Assembly: GCA_014925825.1 (NCBI GenBank)
Contig: JACGCK010000011.1
Coordinates: 186,001-250,000, forward strand
Length of the DNA: 64,000 nucleotides
Direction: 5' to 3'
Origin: Pholiota molesta
Lineage: Eukaryota > Basidiomycota > Agaricomycetes > Agaricales > Strophariaceae
How positions within the stretch are numbered: the stretch's first letter is position 1; the number at the start of each line of letters is the position of its first letter. The translations under genes and the position numbers were made by a program. Under the pieces are notes generated by a model. The model saw only the letters and a list, made by a program, of their open reading frames with translations, searched no databases and had not been told where the DNA came from. Below, piece by piece: positions 45,215 through 56,229 of the stretch.

Positions 45215-46713
45215 ATGGCGCTGCAATTCGTCAGGAAGACGACAGACATGGGCTGGCCGGAGGAGGGTGCGGAGTGGTGGTACACCGTCCTCCCAGAGCC
45301 CGTGCTCTCGTCCGAGCTCGCGCGCCTCTCCTTCGCGAACTCCTACGGGGACACGGACGCTGTCACGTTCCAGCCCTGCCCCAATCCCGAGCAATCGAGC
45401 CAGGACCGCTTCGTTATCAAGGACTGGCCGCTCGCGAACGGCATCTGGTCGTTCCGTGCTGTGTTTGATGGTCAGTTGCCTTCTTGGCTTCCTGTAACGT
45501 ATCTGATACTGCTCGTGCAGGCCACGCCGGGCATGAGACGGCGGACTACGCCGCGGCAACGCTGCCTGGTCGGGTGAAAGACGCGCTCGCAGCCGTGCTG
45601 GCGACGTGCGCGGAAGGCAGTCCTCCAAAGCCAGCTGATGTGTCCGAGGCGTTGAGCGGTGCCATTGCAGGGCTAGATGCCTCCATTGGGGAGGCGCTGC
45701 TCAGGCTGTTCCCCGATGCGGCGGCGCTCGAGGACATGCTGGACGAGCAAATCAGAGCCGTGATCAATGATGGAGGGCCGCGCTCGGCGGCGGTCCTGCG
45801 TGGTATGCGTGGTACGACGGTGCTGATTACGCTTGTGGATCCTAAGAAAGAGAATATTTGGGTTGCAAGCTTAGGGGATTGTGTGGCTGGTAAGTGGCGA
45901 TGCTGTGCTCACTGGGCGCTTGGTTTTAGGCGCCGACGTTGATGCGCTTGCGATTGTGCTGACTGTTTTCGTAGTTTTGGGGACGAGGAGGGCGGGCGCA
46001 GAGGGTGGAAAATGGGAGGCGCAAGTGCTGAGTACGGCGCATAACGGGGAGAACCCTGATGAAGTCGATTTTGTGCGCGCCGCCCATCCAAACGAACCGG
46101 AATGCGTGCTACACGATCGTGTCCTTGGCGCTATCGCGGTCACACGAGGCGAGTGCACTACCTACATCTAACCTTGGTATTCACACTCAACCTATTGTCT
46201 ATATACAATTATCTCTTATTCCACAAAGCTGTCGGCGACTTCTCATTCAAACTGCCTGCGGTATACACCAACCGCGTATTCCTTAATTCCAACCCGGGAT
46301 TCCTCATGCGCTCGAAGGTGGAGGACTACATCATGCGCAATTTCACGCCCCCCTACATGTCGGGCACGCCTACAATGGCGCACCTCGACCTCAAGGCGCG
46401 CGGCGCCAGCGACGCCTTCCTCATCCTCTGCTCAGACGGGCTGACGGACCTCGACGAGGAACTGCGACTGCACCTGAAGGATAAATTGGCACCGCATTGG
46501 GTGGGCGTGGTAGGGCAGCTGTACAAGCCTCCTCCGGTGGGCCTGGACGCGTGGGCAGACGCCGCGGCCGGCAGAAAGGCCAATCTGGCGCTGGGGCTGT
46601 TGCGCGACGGGCTGGGGGGGACGGACGTGGAGAAGGTGTCGCGACAGCTCACGGTGGAGATGACGATGCGGTGGGTGGACGACACGACGGTTCTCGTCCA
46701 GCGCCTGTTGTAA
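45215..46713 (+). CDS. PPM/PP2C-family serine/threonine phosphatase
   Basis: Spliced exons give the ordered motifs of a metal-dependent PP2C phosphatase. WSFRAVFDGHAGHETADYAA supplies a metal-binding Asp in the DGHxG box. Others are RGTTVLITLVDPKKENIWVA, SLGDCVA, VLSTAHNGENPDEVDFVRAA, HPNEPECVLHDRVLGAIAVT, AVGDFSFKLPAVYTNRVF, AFLILCSDGLTDLDEELRLH and MRWVDDTTVLVQRLL at the C-terminus. The order and the HN..NPDE..R.AHPNE signature resemble mitochondrial pyruvate-dehydrogenase-phosphatase relatives. A clear targeting peptide is not seen, however, so the subgroup is uncertain. About five short introns occur and the frame stays intact. The start is at 45215 and the stop at 46711-46713. Confidence 0.85.
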
Positions 46714-46819
46714 GTATGTATGACATCATGTATTTAGCGGAGGCGTGTATGACAAACAGAGCGATTATCTTACCGGGCCCGAGTCCTTAGTCAGGGTCCG
46801 ATCTGAAAACTAGTCAGGC

Positions 46820-46828
46820 ATTTATAAA
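46820..46828 (+). promoter_or_regulatory. TATA-like element of REI1
   Basis: Tttataaac lies about 35 bases before the ATG at 46859. It is the only AT-rich box in a 145-base gap after the PP2C stop, so it is the likely core promoter element. Confidence 0.4.
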
Positions 46829-46858
46829 CCACCACTATCCCCCATACCACCACCAGCC

Positions 46859-48532
46859 ATGGCCGACCAACTCCAACCAGACACCCGCTTACACATGTCT
46901 TCCTGCTCGATCGCTTCCTCTCGCCAGAGGATCAAGTGCGTCTCCAACGATTTTTCTTTTGCCCAGAGCTAATTATGTATTTTTTCATAGGAATCCACTA
47001 CCGGTCAGACCACCAAGGTACAATATGAAGCGCCGTGTCGCGTCGCTGCCACCGATCAGCGTCGCCGTATTCAACCAGAAGGTGCTGGAGAGGCGTACAG
47101 AGACGGCCATCATGTCGTCGATCAAGGGCTCTGCGTGCGAGGTGTGCAAGTGCGTATCTATTCATACATTTCCGTTACATGCCTGGGGCTTCTTGCCGTA
47201 CAGGATGCTGCCTACTTTTTTGGATCGACTCATTGACTGACCTATGTGCAATTTTTTTCCAGTAAAAACTACACGACAGAGAATGCATACCGGTCGCATC
47301 TACAATCAAAGAAGCACAGGGAAAACGAGCTCAAGGCTGCGTCAAGACCTCCATCGCAGGCACCTGTCTCTGATACAGTGGAATCCGCACCAGAGGCGTC
47401 ACAGGCGACCCCCGCAATCCCAGAAAGCGTAGCTCCTACATCACAGGCGCCCGTGCCCACGCCCGCCGCGGTCGCCGCCACCGCCGCCACTACCGAAGAA
47501 CCTGCCGAGGAGGACGAGGAAGACGAGGAGATGCAGTCGATCGACGCCAAGATCGCCGCAGCGCGTGCACGCCTCTCACCCGACAACTGCCTCTTCTGCA
47601 ACCACACGGCCGCCTCGCTCGAGGACAGCCTGACGCACATGTCGAGCGCGCACTCATTCTTCATCCCCGATGCCGAGTATCTCATCGACCTGGCCGGGCT
47701 GATAACCTACCTCGGCGAGAAGATCGCGGTGGGCAACGTGTGCGTTTTCTGCAACGAGAAGGGGCGCGAGTTCCGCAGCCTCGACGCCGTGCGCAAGCAC
47801 ATGGTCGACAAGAGCCATTGTAAAATCGCGTACGAGAACGAGCGCGATAGGCTGGAGCTTTCCGACTTTTACGACTTTACGACGTCGTATCCTGACGCGG
47901 GCGCGCCGAGGAAGAAGAAATCAAAGGCGAAGAAAGCCGCCGTCGAGGGTGAGGCAGAGGACGAGGAGTGGGAGGAGGCAGAGGACGTGGACGACGATGA
48001 AGTCGACGAGATCGTGGAAGAGTCCGCCTCAGACGAGACGACCGACTCGGACGAAGAGGACTCGGACTCGGACGAATCAGTGCCCGAAAACGACCTGACC
48101 TACGGCGACTCGCCCTTCGAGCTCGTGCTGCCCTCAGGCGCACGCATCGGCCACCGTTCGATGCGCCGGTACTACGCACAGTCGTTCCCCGCAGCACCGC
48201 GCGGGAGCAAGCCCGAGGACCCGAACTCGGGCGCGGCGCTTGTCCGCCGCCTGATCGCGGACAAGAACTCGGCGCTTGTGCCACGTCGCGGGGCATTTGG
48301 TGCGTTTGGCATGGGCACGGAGGTGGTGAAGGCGCGGAATGCGGGCGAGGCGCGCGAGGCTGGCCGCCACGTGCGCGAGTTCAGAGATATGAGGCGGAGA
48401 GAGGAATTCAAGACCAAGGTCGGCTACAGGCACAATTCGCAAAAGCATTTCAGAGATCCGCTCCTACAGGTGAGTCAACCATTTTCTTTCTTATTATCAG
48501 CGGTTATTCACGGCGTTGTCTTTTTCCAGTGA
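46859..48532 (+). CDS. REI1: Cytoplasmic pre-60S factor Rei1 (C2H2 zinc fingers)
   Basis: Rei1 acts late in 60S maturation, recycling Arx1-Alb1. Its fingers are visible in order: a first one (YTC..., SPEDQ), then the conserved HRYNMKRRVASLPPISVAVF and NQKVLERRTETAIMSS, then ACEVCK joined across an intron to NYTTENAYRSHLQSKKHREN. Two more follow: NCLFCNHTAASLEDSLTHMS and VCVFCNEKGREFRSLDAVRK. After an acidic segment come LTYGDSPFELVLPSGARIGH, RSMRRYYAQSF and the C-terminus KVGYRHNSQKHFRDPLLQ-stop. In the first exon the Cys-containing finger lies in three frames within about 40 bases. Two single-base deletions (about 46896 and 46913) would explain that. The exact N-terminus is therefore unsure. 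The last intron ends directly at the TGA. Confidence 0.88.
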
Positions 48533-48750
48533 TCTTTCCACTACATATAGGATATACTTTATTCACTTATGTTTGTCTGGATGTTTTGCGTGGGCATAGA
48601 ATATTCATATTATGACTAGGCAGCCGCTATCAAAAAGAGTGAAATTTCTAACTTGAATACTGAGGGGGGTATAGGACATGGGAATTGCAACGACGATAAA
48701 CAAGCATGGACATAATAAAAAGAATGAGGCCTCGACAAAAAGTTCTTAAC

Positions 48751-51700
48751 TTAATACAAATATGCTGCAGGGACAACACCTTCTCGTCCTGTCCGCACAT
48801 CGCGTGCATACCACCACCTATAAATATACAAAGGTAATCAGCATTGAGAACGGCAGAATAGAGGAAAAACAAGAAAGACATACGCAGGATCTCGATCATC
48901 TAGCACCTCCACCTCCGCGCCTGAGGATATGGGCAGCTCGCCTTCGCCCGTACCGTCGAAGGAATATCGAGCATGCGCCGGCCGACTCGTCTCTTCCGCA
49001 AGCAGACCGCCAGCGGCGTCTGAAGGCGTCTCCGCGCGCACGTAGTTGCTTGCATCAGGGCCGAACGGATCCTGCTGCTCAGGTCACTCGAAGTAGCCTT
49101 CTCCTCCTTCTCCGAGTTATAATGGCTATACGGGCTCGTACTCGTCCCGAGGATAGTCGTACGCGTTGCGGCATTGATGTGTTCGAGAAGCGATGACGGG
49201 CGGTGGTGGGTGAGTCGTCGTCCTCCTCATCAGCGGTGTCCAATTTGCCCAGTTTGTCGTCTTTGCGAGAGAAGAGAGTCCAGAGGATGCCGATCAGCGC
49301 GAGGAGGAAGACAACTCCTGCGGCGATCGCGATAGAAATTAGGATGACAACGCCAGTGGCCAAGAATTCTGCAGAAGGAGCGTGTTGACAAATATTTGTA
49401 TATATGATCAAAAGGCAACACTCACTGCGTTGACTGAAGCTGAAAGAAGTAAATGAATGGAATAGAGAGGACACGGAACCCAGCGTGCCGCTCGGTGATG
49501 TAGAGACGATATAAGGTGTGAGGGTCTCGCCGTCAAATAGGGCGGAGGATGCATTTCCGGCGGATGTTGCCAATGAGCCAGAAATCATCAGTACGCGGTC
49601 GGACTGGATAATGCTGTTTCCAGCATGGGTGCTTTGCAGAGGAACCATCGTGAGCTGAGCAACAGTAGTGCCCTCGGAAAAGGAAGATCCTACAATGCGT
49701 TGAGTAAAGAAATAATTGTCATCTCAAGAATGAATGCCATACCCAACGTTGCCCATTTGACACCATTCCAGAACGTCAAGAATGAGCTAGATCCATCAGC
49801 CGACCTTGAGTGATGATAAAAAAAAATCAGGAAAATGTAACTAAATAATTAGAAACTACCACTCACTTTCCAGCAGCGAAAATGCTAGTTGCATTGCCAT
49901 CGTCGACTGTCAAGGCCGAGATAGGACCTGGGATATCCGCTCCTGAGCCAACCACAGTCCAAGTAGCATTGTCGATGCTGAACTGCAGAACATTCCCTGC
50001 AGTATTATCAGACAACGAGGTAGAACCTCCAGCAATCAGCAAGTTTTGGTTATCCTTCAAAATAAAAATAAGCATCGACCTGTATCAAGAAGGAGGGGAA
50101 AAAAGAGCAAACATACCCCTGCATATGCGACAGACGCAACTTCTCCTAAAATCCCACCGCCGAGGGCATTCCATTGCTTGCTCCCAGTATCAAAGCTGCA
50201 AATCGCTTGACACCTCAACGACCCTGCTTGTGCAAACGAGCCTGCGACGATCAGCACCGTCGGCTTCGCAGTGGATATGCTGATCGAGCGCACAACGACG
50301 CTCGCACCCGAAGCTGGCTGGAGCGCCTGCAGGGCAGTCAGGTCCCACTGGCCTTTAGCAAGATCATACAATGCAAGTCCGTTGACGTCCGAGCCCGCGA
50401 TCGTGAACTCGCCGCCGACGTAAAGCGAATCACCATCGACGAGCAGCGCGCGGACCGTGCCATTGACTTGTGGCCCATTGAGCGCGGTGATCGTGGACGA
50501 CTCGGGGTCGAAAAGCGCAACGCCTTCCGAGAGCGTAGAGGAACCAGTCGCGGTGAAAGTGAAGTTACCACCGAGGACAGTAAGCTGCTTGGATGACGAG
50601 CTGTTTGTCCAGAATGTGCCGGCGAGTACAGCCGGAGAATCTGCGGGAAGGGCTGCTGGAAGTTGAATAGGAGTCTGTGGGGTTGCGGGCGCCTGACGGG
50701 CAAATATTGAGGAGAACGTCATGTGGGAGATCCAACGAGCGCTATGATGATGATGGTGGGCTGTGGTACGACGAGCGAGGGTAGATTGGGCAGGCGACGC
50801 AACACCCATAAGGCCAGCAGCAAGTGGTTCGATCTGCGGTCCATTGGCATCCCCATTCGAGAGCATGACGAGCCCACTGGCGCCAAACTTCTGCGCAGCA
50901 GTGACCGCACCTGCGACGAATTGCGAGTCGGTGCCATTCCCAATGAAAGTCATCTTGCCCACGACAAAACCGCCGCTATTGACCCAGCTGCTCGACTTGA
51001 TATCCCACGCCGCGAAGCCAGCCGCGTTCGCGCCGCTGCCGCTGCCCGAGGCAGGCAACACTTGGGTAAAGTTGCCGGCAATCTGCACTTGGCCCTCAAT
51101 CAACCCGATGCTCGCCACAGCGCCGTTCACACCAGCAACCAGAGGTGACCAGCTGTCCTTGACCACGTCATACAGCGCGATGCCGTTCAACTTGCCCGAG
51201 GTCGAGCCTGCCTTGGTGTCGGTGAAGGAGCCACCAACGTAGAGCTGATCTCCATTAAGCACGAGGGAGGTCACTTCGCCATTGAGTCCATTGCCGGATA
51301 GCGCCGTCAGCGCACCGTTCTTGAACGCGACGATGTTGGAAGAGCCTGATGCAGGCCCAGACGTGAAGGCGAACGAACCGCCAACCAAGATAGCGCCGGA
51401 TGGGTGATGTGCAACAGCATTAAGACCAACGTTGCCAGCGGCCAACCCAGCGGTACCACCAAGTGCGCTGAGAGCGTCAAATCCGAGGGTGTCGAACGCC
51501 GTCAGAGATGTATTAGGGAAGAATTTGGTGCCGTCAAGAGACGTGTTCACAGTTGTCGAGGTACGGGGCCATTCGAGGAAGCCAAAGCCTCGCGCGAGGC
51601 CGCCGGTAGAAGACTGTGTGGTGGTCGAGTTCCCATTAGAGGTGGCATTGGCCGATGTCAAAATAAGCTCCACCCTGTCGGCAACAAGCTCGTATTGGCC

Positions 51701-53394
51701 GTCCTGGCCAGATCCCGCCGGGTTGTCCGCGAGTGCCATTGTGATAGTCGTGACAAAGTTTGGCGACGATGGAAGAATGGGACCGCTGTACAAAAGCTGA
51801 CTCGCATCGTGGGTATTTTGTTGAGTTATGTTCGAGATGAAGGGCGAGAGGCCAGCTCCAGGGAATACGGTGACTTGTACAGTCGTCCTCTTGGCGCAGT
51901 CCTGGAGGTTGGTACATCCTGGGATGAGAAGATTGATGTCATAATTGCCAGCAGCCGAGACGTATGGGATCCAGGTAAAAGTTGGTCCAGAGGAAGATGG
52001 TGTACCGACAGCTACCTCAGAGACCAAAACAGTTTGGACAGTTCCAGGAATATCTGTATTGGCAACCACTGGGGACCAATTGCCTGTTTGTGTGTTATTC
52101 GACGGATTAGGCGCAAAGCATGATTCGGTGTTATTCGTGGCGATTGCAGAAGCAAAGGCGCCAGAGGAAAGGAGCTGGAGGATGTGCAAGCCGGGGCCAG
52201 AGCCGCTGAATGATGATATTTTGATTTGGACACCTGTGATATCAAGTGGGCCATCAAACAAGAAATCCTGATACAAGATGGAGGAATCTGATGATAACGG
52301 GCATGGATCTGTGCAGGTCACGTTTTGACCTGTCGTGGGATCGATGTACTTCAACGAACGGACGTTGTTGTCTGGCAGTGTTGTAACACTAAATAACACG
52401 CAGAGATATCAGCAGTCTTTTCGACGGATTTAGGACAAATTAAAAGACATACCTGAATCCAGTTGTTCCATGGTTAGGTTGGAACGTATTTCCAAGGCGA
52501 ATGCCGTTCGCAGAGATGAAAGAAAAGGCACGGACATTGATTACTGGCGATGAATTATCTGCTCCAAACCAGGTGTTTCCACTGCCGTCAGACCCTGACG
52601 GGCATAGAATATTCAGCACATTGGTGAAGCCTGTCTCAGTGGAGGAAGGCGATGCATCGATGGCCGCATTCTGCAGCGGCACAGGAACAAGAGAGGATGA
52701 AAAAGGCGTGGCACCGGCGGAAAAGGGGACGTTGGGGTTGTTAGTACCGTTCAAAACCGCGTTTCCGTTGCCAAACGACGTGAGGAACGAGCCGGCGAAG
52801 AATAAGCTCGCGTCAGAGGAGTTCGTGGTGATGGAGGTGACTTCGGCCTGGGCTCCAGAAACGCCGCCGAAGGGGGCGCTGGACCAAGTGCCTGCCTTGG
52901 GGTCGAAGATGGCAATGGCGTGTCCAGGAGATGAGAAGCTACCGCCTGCCCATAGCGTGTTCCCCTTGGTATCACAGAACAGAGCATTGACCTGGCCGTT
53001 GGGACCGCCTGATCCCAGGGCCGCAAAAGCACCGGACGAGGGCGTGTAGGAGGCGATGTTAGCTGCAGATACGCTGTTGACCGAGGAAAAGCTGCCAGCA
53101 AGGTAGAAGACATCGTTGAGAGCGCACCCGGCGAGTATGGATCCACCAGAATTGGTTGAGGCGAGACGGGTGAGCGAACCATCGGATGCGCGCGATAGGA
53201 GGGTTGCGGTGGTGGGGTCGAAGGTGAGGGCGGCGTCGGTGAAGAGGTCGAGGCCGGCAAAGGCACCTGCGAGGCCGACCTTGCCCATACGGTCAAAGTC
53301 GACCTGGGGAACGGAGGCTTGTGCGGCATGGGAGGTGAGGAGGAGGGTGAGGGCGAGGAGGAGGGAGGGTATTGAGGGCGGCATTGTTGCACGG
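48751..53394 (-). CDS. RAX2: Cell-polarity landmark protein Rax2 with C-terminal SH3-like tail
   Basis: Rax2 marks division sites in yeast and supports polarity in hyphae. The start at 53394 encodes a signal peptide (MPPSIPSLLLALTLLLTSHA). A very large extracellular part repeats a beta-propeller-like pattern with a VGGSF/AGxF core (FYLAGSF, LWAGGSF, ILVGGSF, LYVGGSF, LYVGGEF, IVAGSF) and many N-glycosylation sites (NGT, NSS, NTS). Introns lie at about 50042-50117 and 52391-52448, with smaller ones near the 3' end. A single transmembrane helix (ILISIAIAAGVVFLLALIGI, near 49300) is followed by a cytoplasmic tail. The last exons read LPISSGAEVEVLDDRDPA and WWYARDVRTGREGVVPAAYL, an SH3 fold. Two single-base shifts are needed in the tail (near 49200 and 49120). 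Confidence 0.9.
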
Positions 53395-54214
53395 GGCAAC
53401 GGCGGGTATATGAGCCACGGGGGCTGTTGCTGGGGCAAAGGAGTGTGAGGACGAGAAAGAGGGTGATGGTACAAGATACCCACCGACGGCGTTGCAGAAC
53501 GCAAAGACGAACGAGTGGAAGGCCGGCTCTCTTCTTCCCAACGTGGTCGTCAACAAAAATATTATGTAACCACTCTCACTCAACAACACGTCTATCAAAA
53601 ATAGATAAGCGTGATGCACAAATCTTGACTGAGCCCAGACTAGAGCCTTGACAAGTTGAGCCTTCACCGTGATCTGCAAAGGTGACCTGTGTCGCCAAAA
53701 AAAGGAAATATTGCGGCAAGAACAAATAAAATAAAGCAGTGACAACAGTAAACAGCATAGCCTGAGGATCAAAGATATTAAGAGAGAACGGTCTTTTGCT
53801 TAAGTAATAATTTTACGTAATAGTGGCTGTACACTTTCCTCGCTCTTTCCGCGGGCTCGCTTCCCCTGTCTGCACATCCATTGGACTGCATTCTTGCTCA
53901 GTTCTCGCTGTTTCTCTTCTCAAAGGTCTATTTCTTGAGAATTCTTATTATTATTACTGATTGGGGGCTCCTATTAGTGAAAACTTAACATGTAAATAAA
54001 TTTACTTCGCTTTTACAGTGTTTAAATGTTCTCTCTTCACTATTTTTTCCTTATGTTGTAGCTCAATTCCAGCTACTCAAATTTTGAAAAACAACTGAGT
54101 ATTAAAAGGTAGTACATCATAAAGGATTTAGCTTTTTTTTTTTAGAAGTATGCTTAGTTGACATAGTGTGATCAAAGGTATAGTATTTACTGAATAATTC
54201 TAATTTTAGGAAAA

Positions 54215-54258
54215 GGGCCAGGGCAAAGCTCTGGCCCAAAATTTCTCAGAAGCAAAAT
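54215..54258 (+). repeat. 44-bp direct repeat, copy 1 (contains hairpin)
   Basis: It starts GGGCCAGGGCAAAGCTCTGG and ends AGAAGCAAAAT. GGGCCAG and CTGGCCC form a 7-bp stem with a 9-base loop. It matches copy 2 at 39 of 44 positions by hand count. Confidence 0.85.
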
Positions 54259-54353
54259 ATAATGGGAAGTTTTGAATTGCGTAAAATAGTGGATAAAACA
54301 TGGATTGATCTGAGATACTTCAGAGTCTTCTCAACATGGGTAGTCTATAAAGA

Positions 54354-54397
54354 GGGCCAGGGTGAAGCTCTGGCCCAAAATTTCTGAAAAGTAAAAT
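54354..54397 (+). repeat. 44-bp direct repeat, copy 2 (contains hairpin)
   Basis: It starts GGGCCAGGGTGAAGCTCTGG and ends AAAAGTAAAAT, 139 bases after copy 1 in the same orientation. The stem GGGCCAG/CTGGCCC is fully conserved while loop and tail differ. That suggests the hairpin or its pairing is the conserved part. Confidence 0.85.
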
Positions 54398-54717
54398 AGT
54401 GTACCATTTCAATCGATTCGGCCGGGGTGGGACACGGGACACGGTGGACGAAATTTTGATTTCGGCCACCCCGACGAGGGCTTTGGGACCAGGTCAAATT
54501 TTCGGCCAAAATCTTCACCCAAGTACAGAATACCAATGAATTTTTCGAAAAAAAAAAAAGGATTTTCCAATGGCAATGTAATTCTCTTGAGATCTTGAAT
54601 TAGTTTACTCTGCTCAATTTTTTGACTCAATTCCAACCTTTTTTTTGCACCTGATTCAACTGTTAAACCATAGAAGCAATTTTAAGCAAATTCTATTTTT
54701 TAAGGGTGATGTACGGA

Positions 54718-54813
54718 GGCGCAAGGCGCCGACTCAAAGGGGGTCCAGGGGCGCAGCCCCGGCAAGCTGTTGCCCAGAGCGAAGCAGGAGGTGAGCGCGA
54801 AGCGCGAACCTCC
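54718..54813. repeat. Array of three GC-rich triloop hairpins
   Basis: Within 96 bases there are three small dyads. GGCGC-AAG-GCGCC is at 54718-54730 and GGGGC-GCA-GCCCC at 54748-54760. A nested one at 54787-54813 has outer arms GGAGGT/ACCTCC and inner arms GCGC-GAA-GCGC. All have three-base loops. The flanks are AT-rich, so the block stands out sharply in base composition. Confidence 0.8.
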
Positions 54814-54949
54814 GACGCGTAGCGGCGGGCATAAAGCTTGTGGGACAGATATATAAAGAGAGAAACACAGATACTGGTGTACCGAGGTCACTCTGGTGGA
54901 AAATTTGCGCCAGTTTTATTTTTTGTGGTCAATCCCGCATCCCTCAGCG

Positions 54950-55210
54950 CCTCAAAAAGACCAGCTTCTTTCTATTGAGCTCTTCAAGCACCATCTTAAG
55001 CGCTGATATGAGATTACATAAGCTGTCGCAGCTGGCTTGGTCGGAGGTCGAAATGTCGGCGTCGCAAGCAGCTCTAAACTGGCGCTAACAGTAACTCAAC
55101 TCTAACTGCACCATCATTTGACCATCATGAAAACTTACCCGCTGATTCGTCAAATTCCTCTCCAACTCGTCAATATCTTGCGGGAAGATTTTGAACTACA
55201 GTCTTTTGTG
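54950..55210 (-). pseudogene. Coding-like fragment of two exons (possible gene remnant)
   Basis: On the minus strand, FKIFPQDIDELERNLTNQR (about 55200-55140) is followed by a good donor gtaagt, a 54-nt intron and acceptor gttag. The next exon reads QFRAACDADISTSDQASCDS and ends LNRKKLVFLRR-stop near 54955. The splice signals and helical composition look real. No start codon or upstream exon could be attached. It may be the 3' end of a decayed gene or of a mobile element. No family was recognised. Confidence 0.3.
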
Positions 55211-55593
55211 CGGTAAATGCAGGACACCACTTCGGACGCCACCTAGCGGCCCTTGAGCTTGACCAGCTACCACACATCAGACTCGGAAAGATCTCCAGAC
55301 CGATTCAAAAAACAAACGAAATCTATCTGCACTGTCAACGTATCTTGCCAGCATCGTATTTCAAAAGGGACTCTCTTACAGTTCCTACTCGTCAACGTCA
55401 GACCTTGGACAATTTCACTTTGCATTTGAAAAGATGCTTGGTGTCGCCCTGCTCTTCTTACCTCATAACGAACTCCATTGGGCAAAAATTTCCCTAAGCA
55501 CTCATGTGATATATGATGCATGAGCTGTAGCTGTTATTCTGGGATGATTCTCGGGACGTGGTCGGTGTCAGAACGGGTAGAGATCGAAATAGT

Positions 55594-55749
55594 GCGCTGA
55601 CTGAGGAGTTGACGCGGGTAAGCAGACGTTTGAAACTAGCAGGCCTTCGACTGGCTTTTGAGCCCGCCTCGATGGCGATCGCGCAAAGGATTCATCTTTT
55701 GGTGAACGATTTATTGTGGGGGAATAGGGTCCTGGCTCAACCAGGTTGA
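55594..55749 (+). pseudogene. Short coding-like fragment
   Basis: A frame reading SALTEELTRVSRRLKLAGL and AIAQRIHLLVNDLLWGNRVL ends in a stop at 55747-55749. The heptad-like pattern and the closing LLWGNRVLAQPG look protein-like and occur inside the repeat island. No proper start or partner exon was found. It is probably a fragment of a mobile-element ORF. Confidence 0.25.
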
Positions 55750-56229
55750 TGGTATGTCACTAGTCACTGCTGAATGCAAATTCTCATGTTCTAATTCAGC
55801 ACGCAATTATACTTAGAACTTTATAGACTCGTGTCATATCAGTTGGCCGACCACGTTTATGACATATAGCTTGCGGGTCGACGACAATTTCTCAAAATAC
55901 ATCGGTCCGTTTACTACGATTTAACGCCTCGACGTCCTGCTTCTCCTGTGCTTTTCCATGTTTTAGTTGTTCAGATTGGAATACATAGCGTGGGTGTATT
56001 TGTAAATATCACTCTTTCGAGCACCATTCTTGCTAGCAAATGATTATTATTGATCATGTGTTTGCTTTCCGAAGTTCAAGCGCGTGAACTTTTGTTTTCG
56101 CTGTCGCCTAACCCAGGCCCAACCGCCATCCCACTCCTTGCTGAGCAGGGGCATGGCGGCCCGTGTCAATTCGTCGCGGCTATAAAGCAGCGATTCAAAC
56201 CCCACTGTATGCTCCACAGAATTTGCGAA

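Larger units (their letters stand above)
53395..56229. other. AT-rich, repeat-bearing island without a confirmed gene
   Basis: This 2.8 kb stretch is the longest gene-poor segment of the window. Its left part (53395-53770) holds the RAX2 promoter. From 53780 to 54700 it is strongly AT-rich and contains two copies of a 44-bp repeat and a larger inverted repeat (CGGGGTGG at 54423-54430 with CCACCCCG at 54466-54473). A GC-rich hairpin array sits at 54718-54813. Beyond it are only short coding-like fragments. It looks like a degenerate non-autonomous mobile element or a nest of several. No transposase, reverse transcriptase or clean terminal repeats with target duplication were found. Confidence 0.5.

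Noticed and set aside
53780..54840. LTR retrotransposon or DNA transposon with coding capacity
   Set aside because: No reverse transcriptase, integrase or transposase frame, no matching terminal repeats and no target-site duplication could be found.
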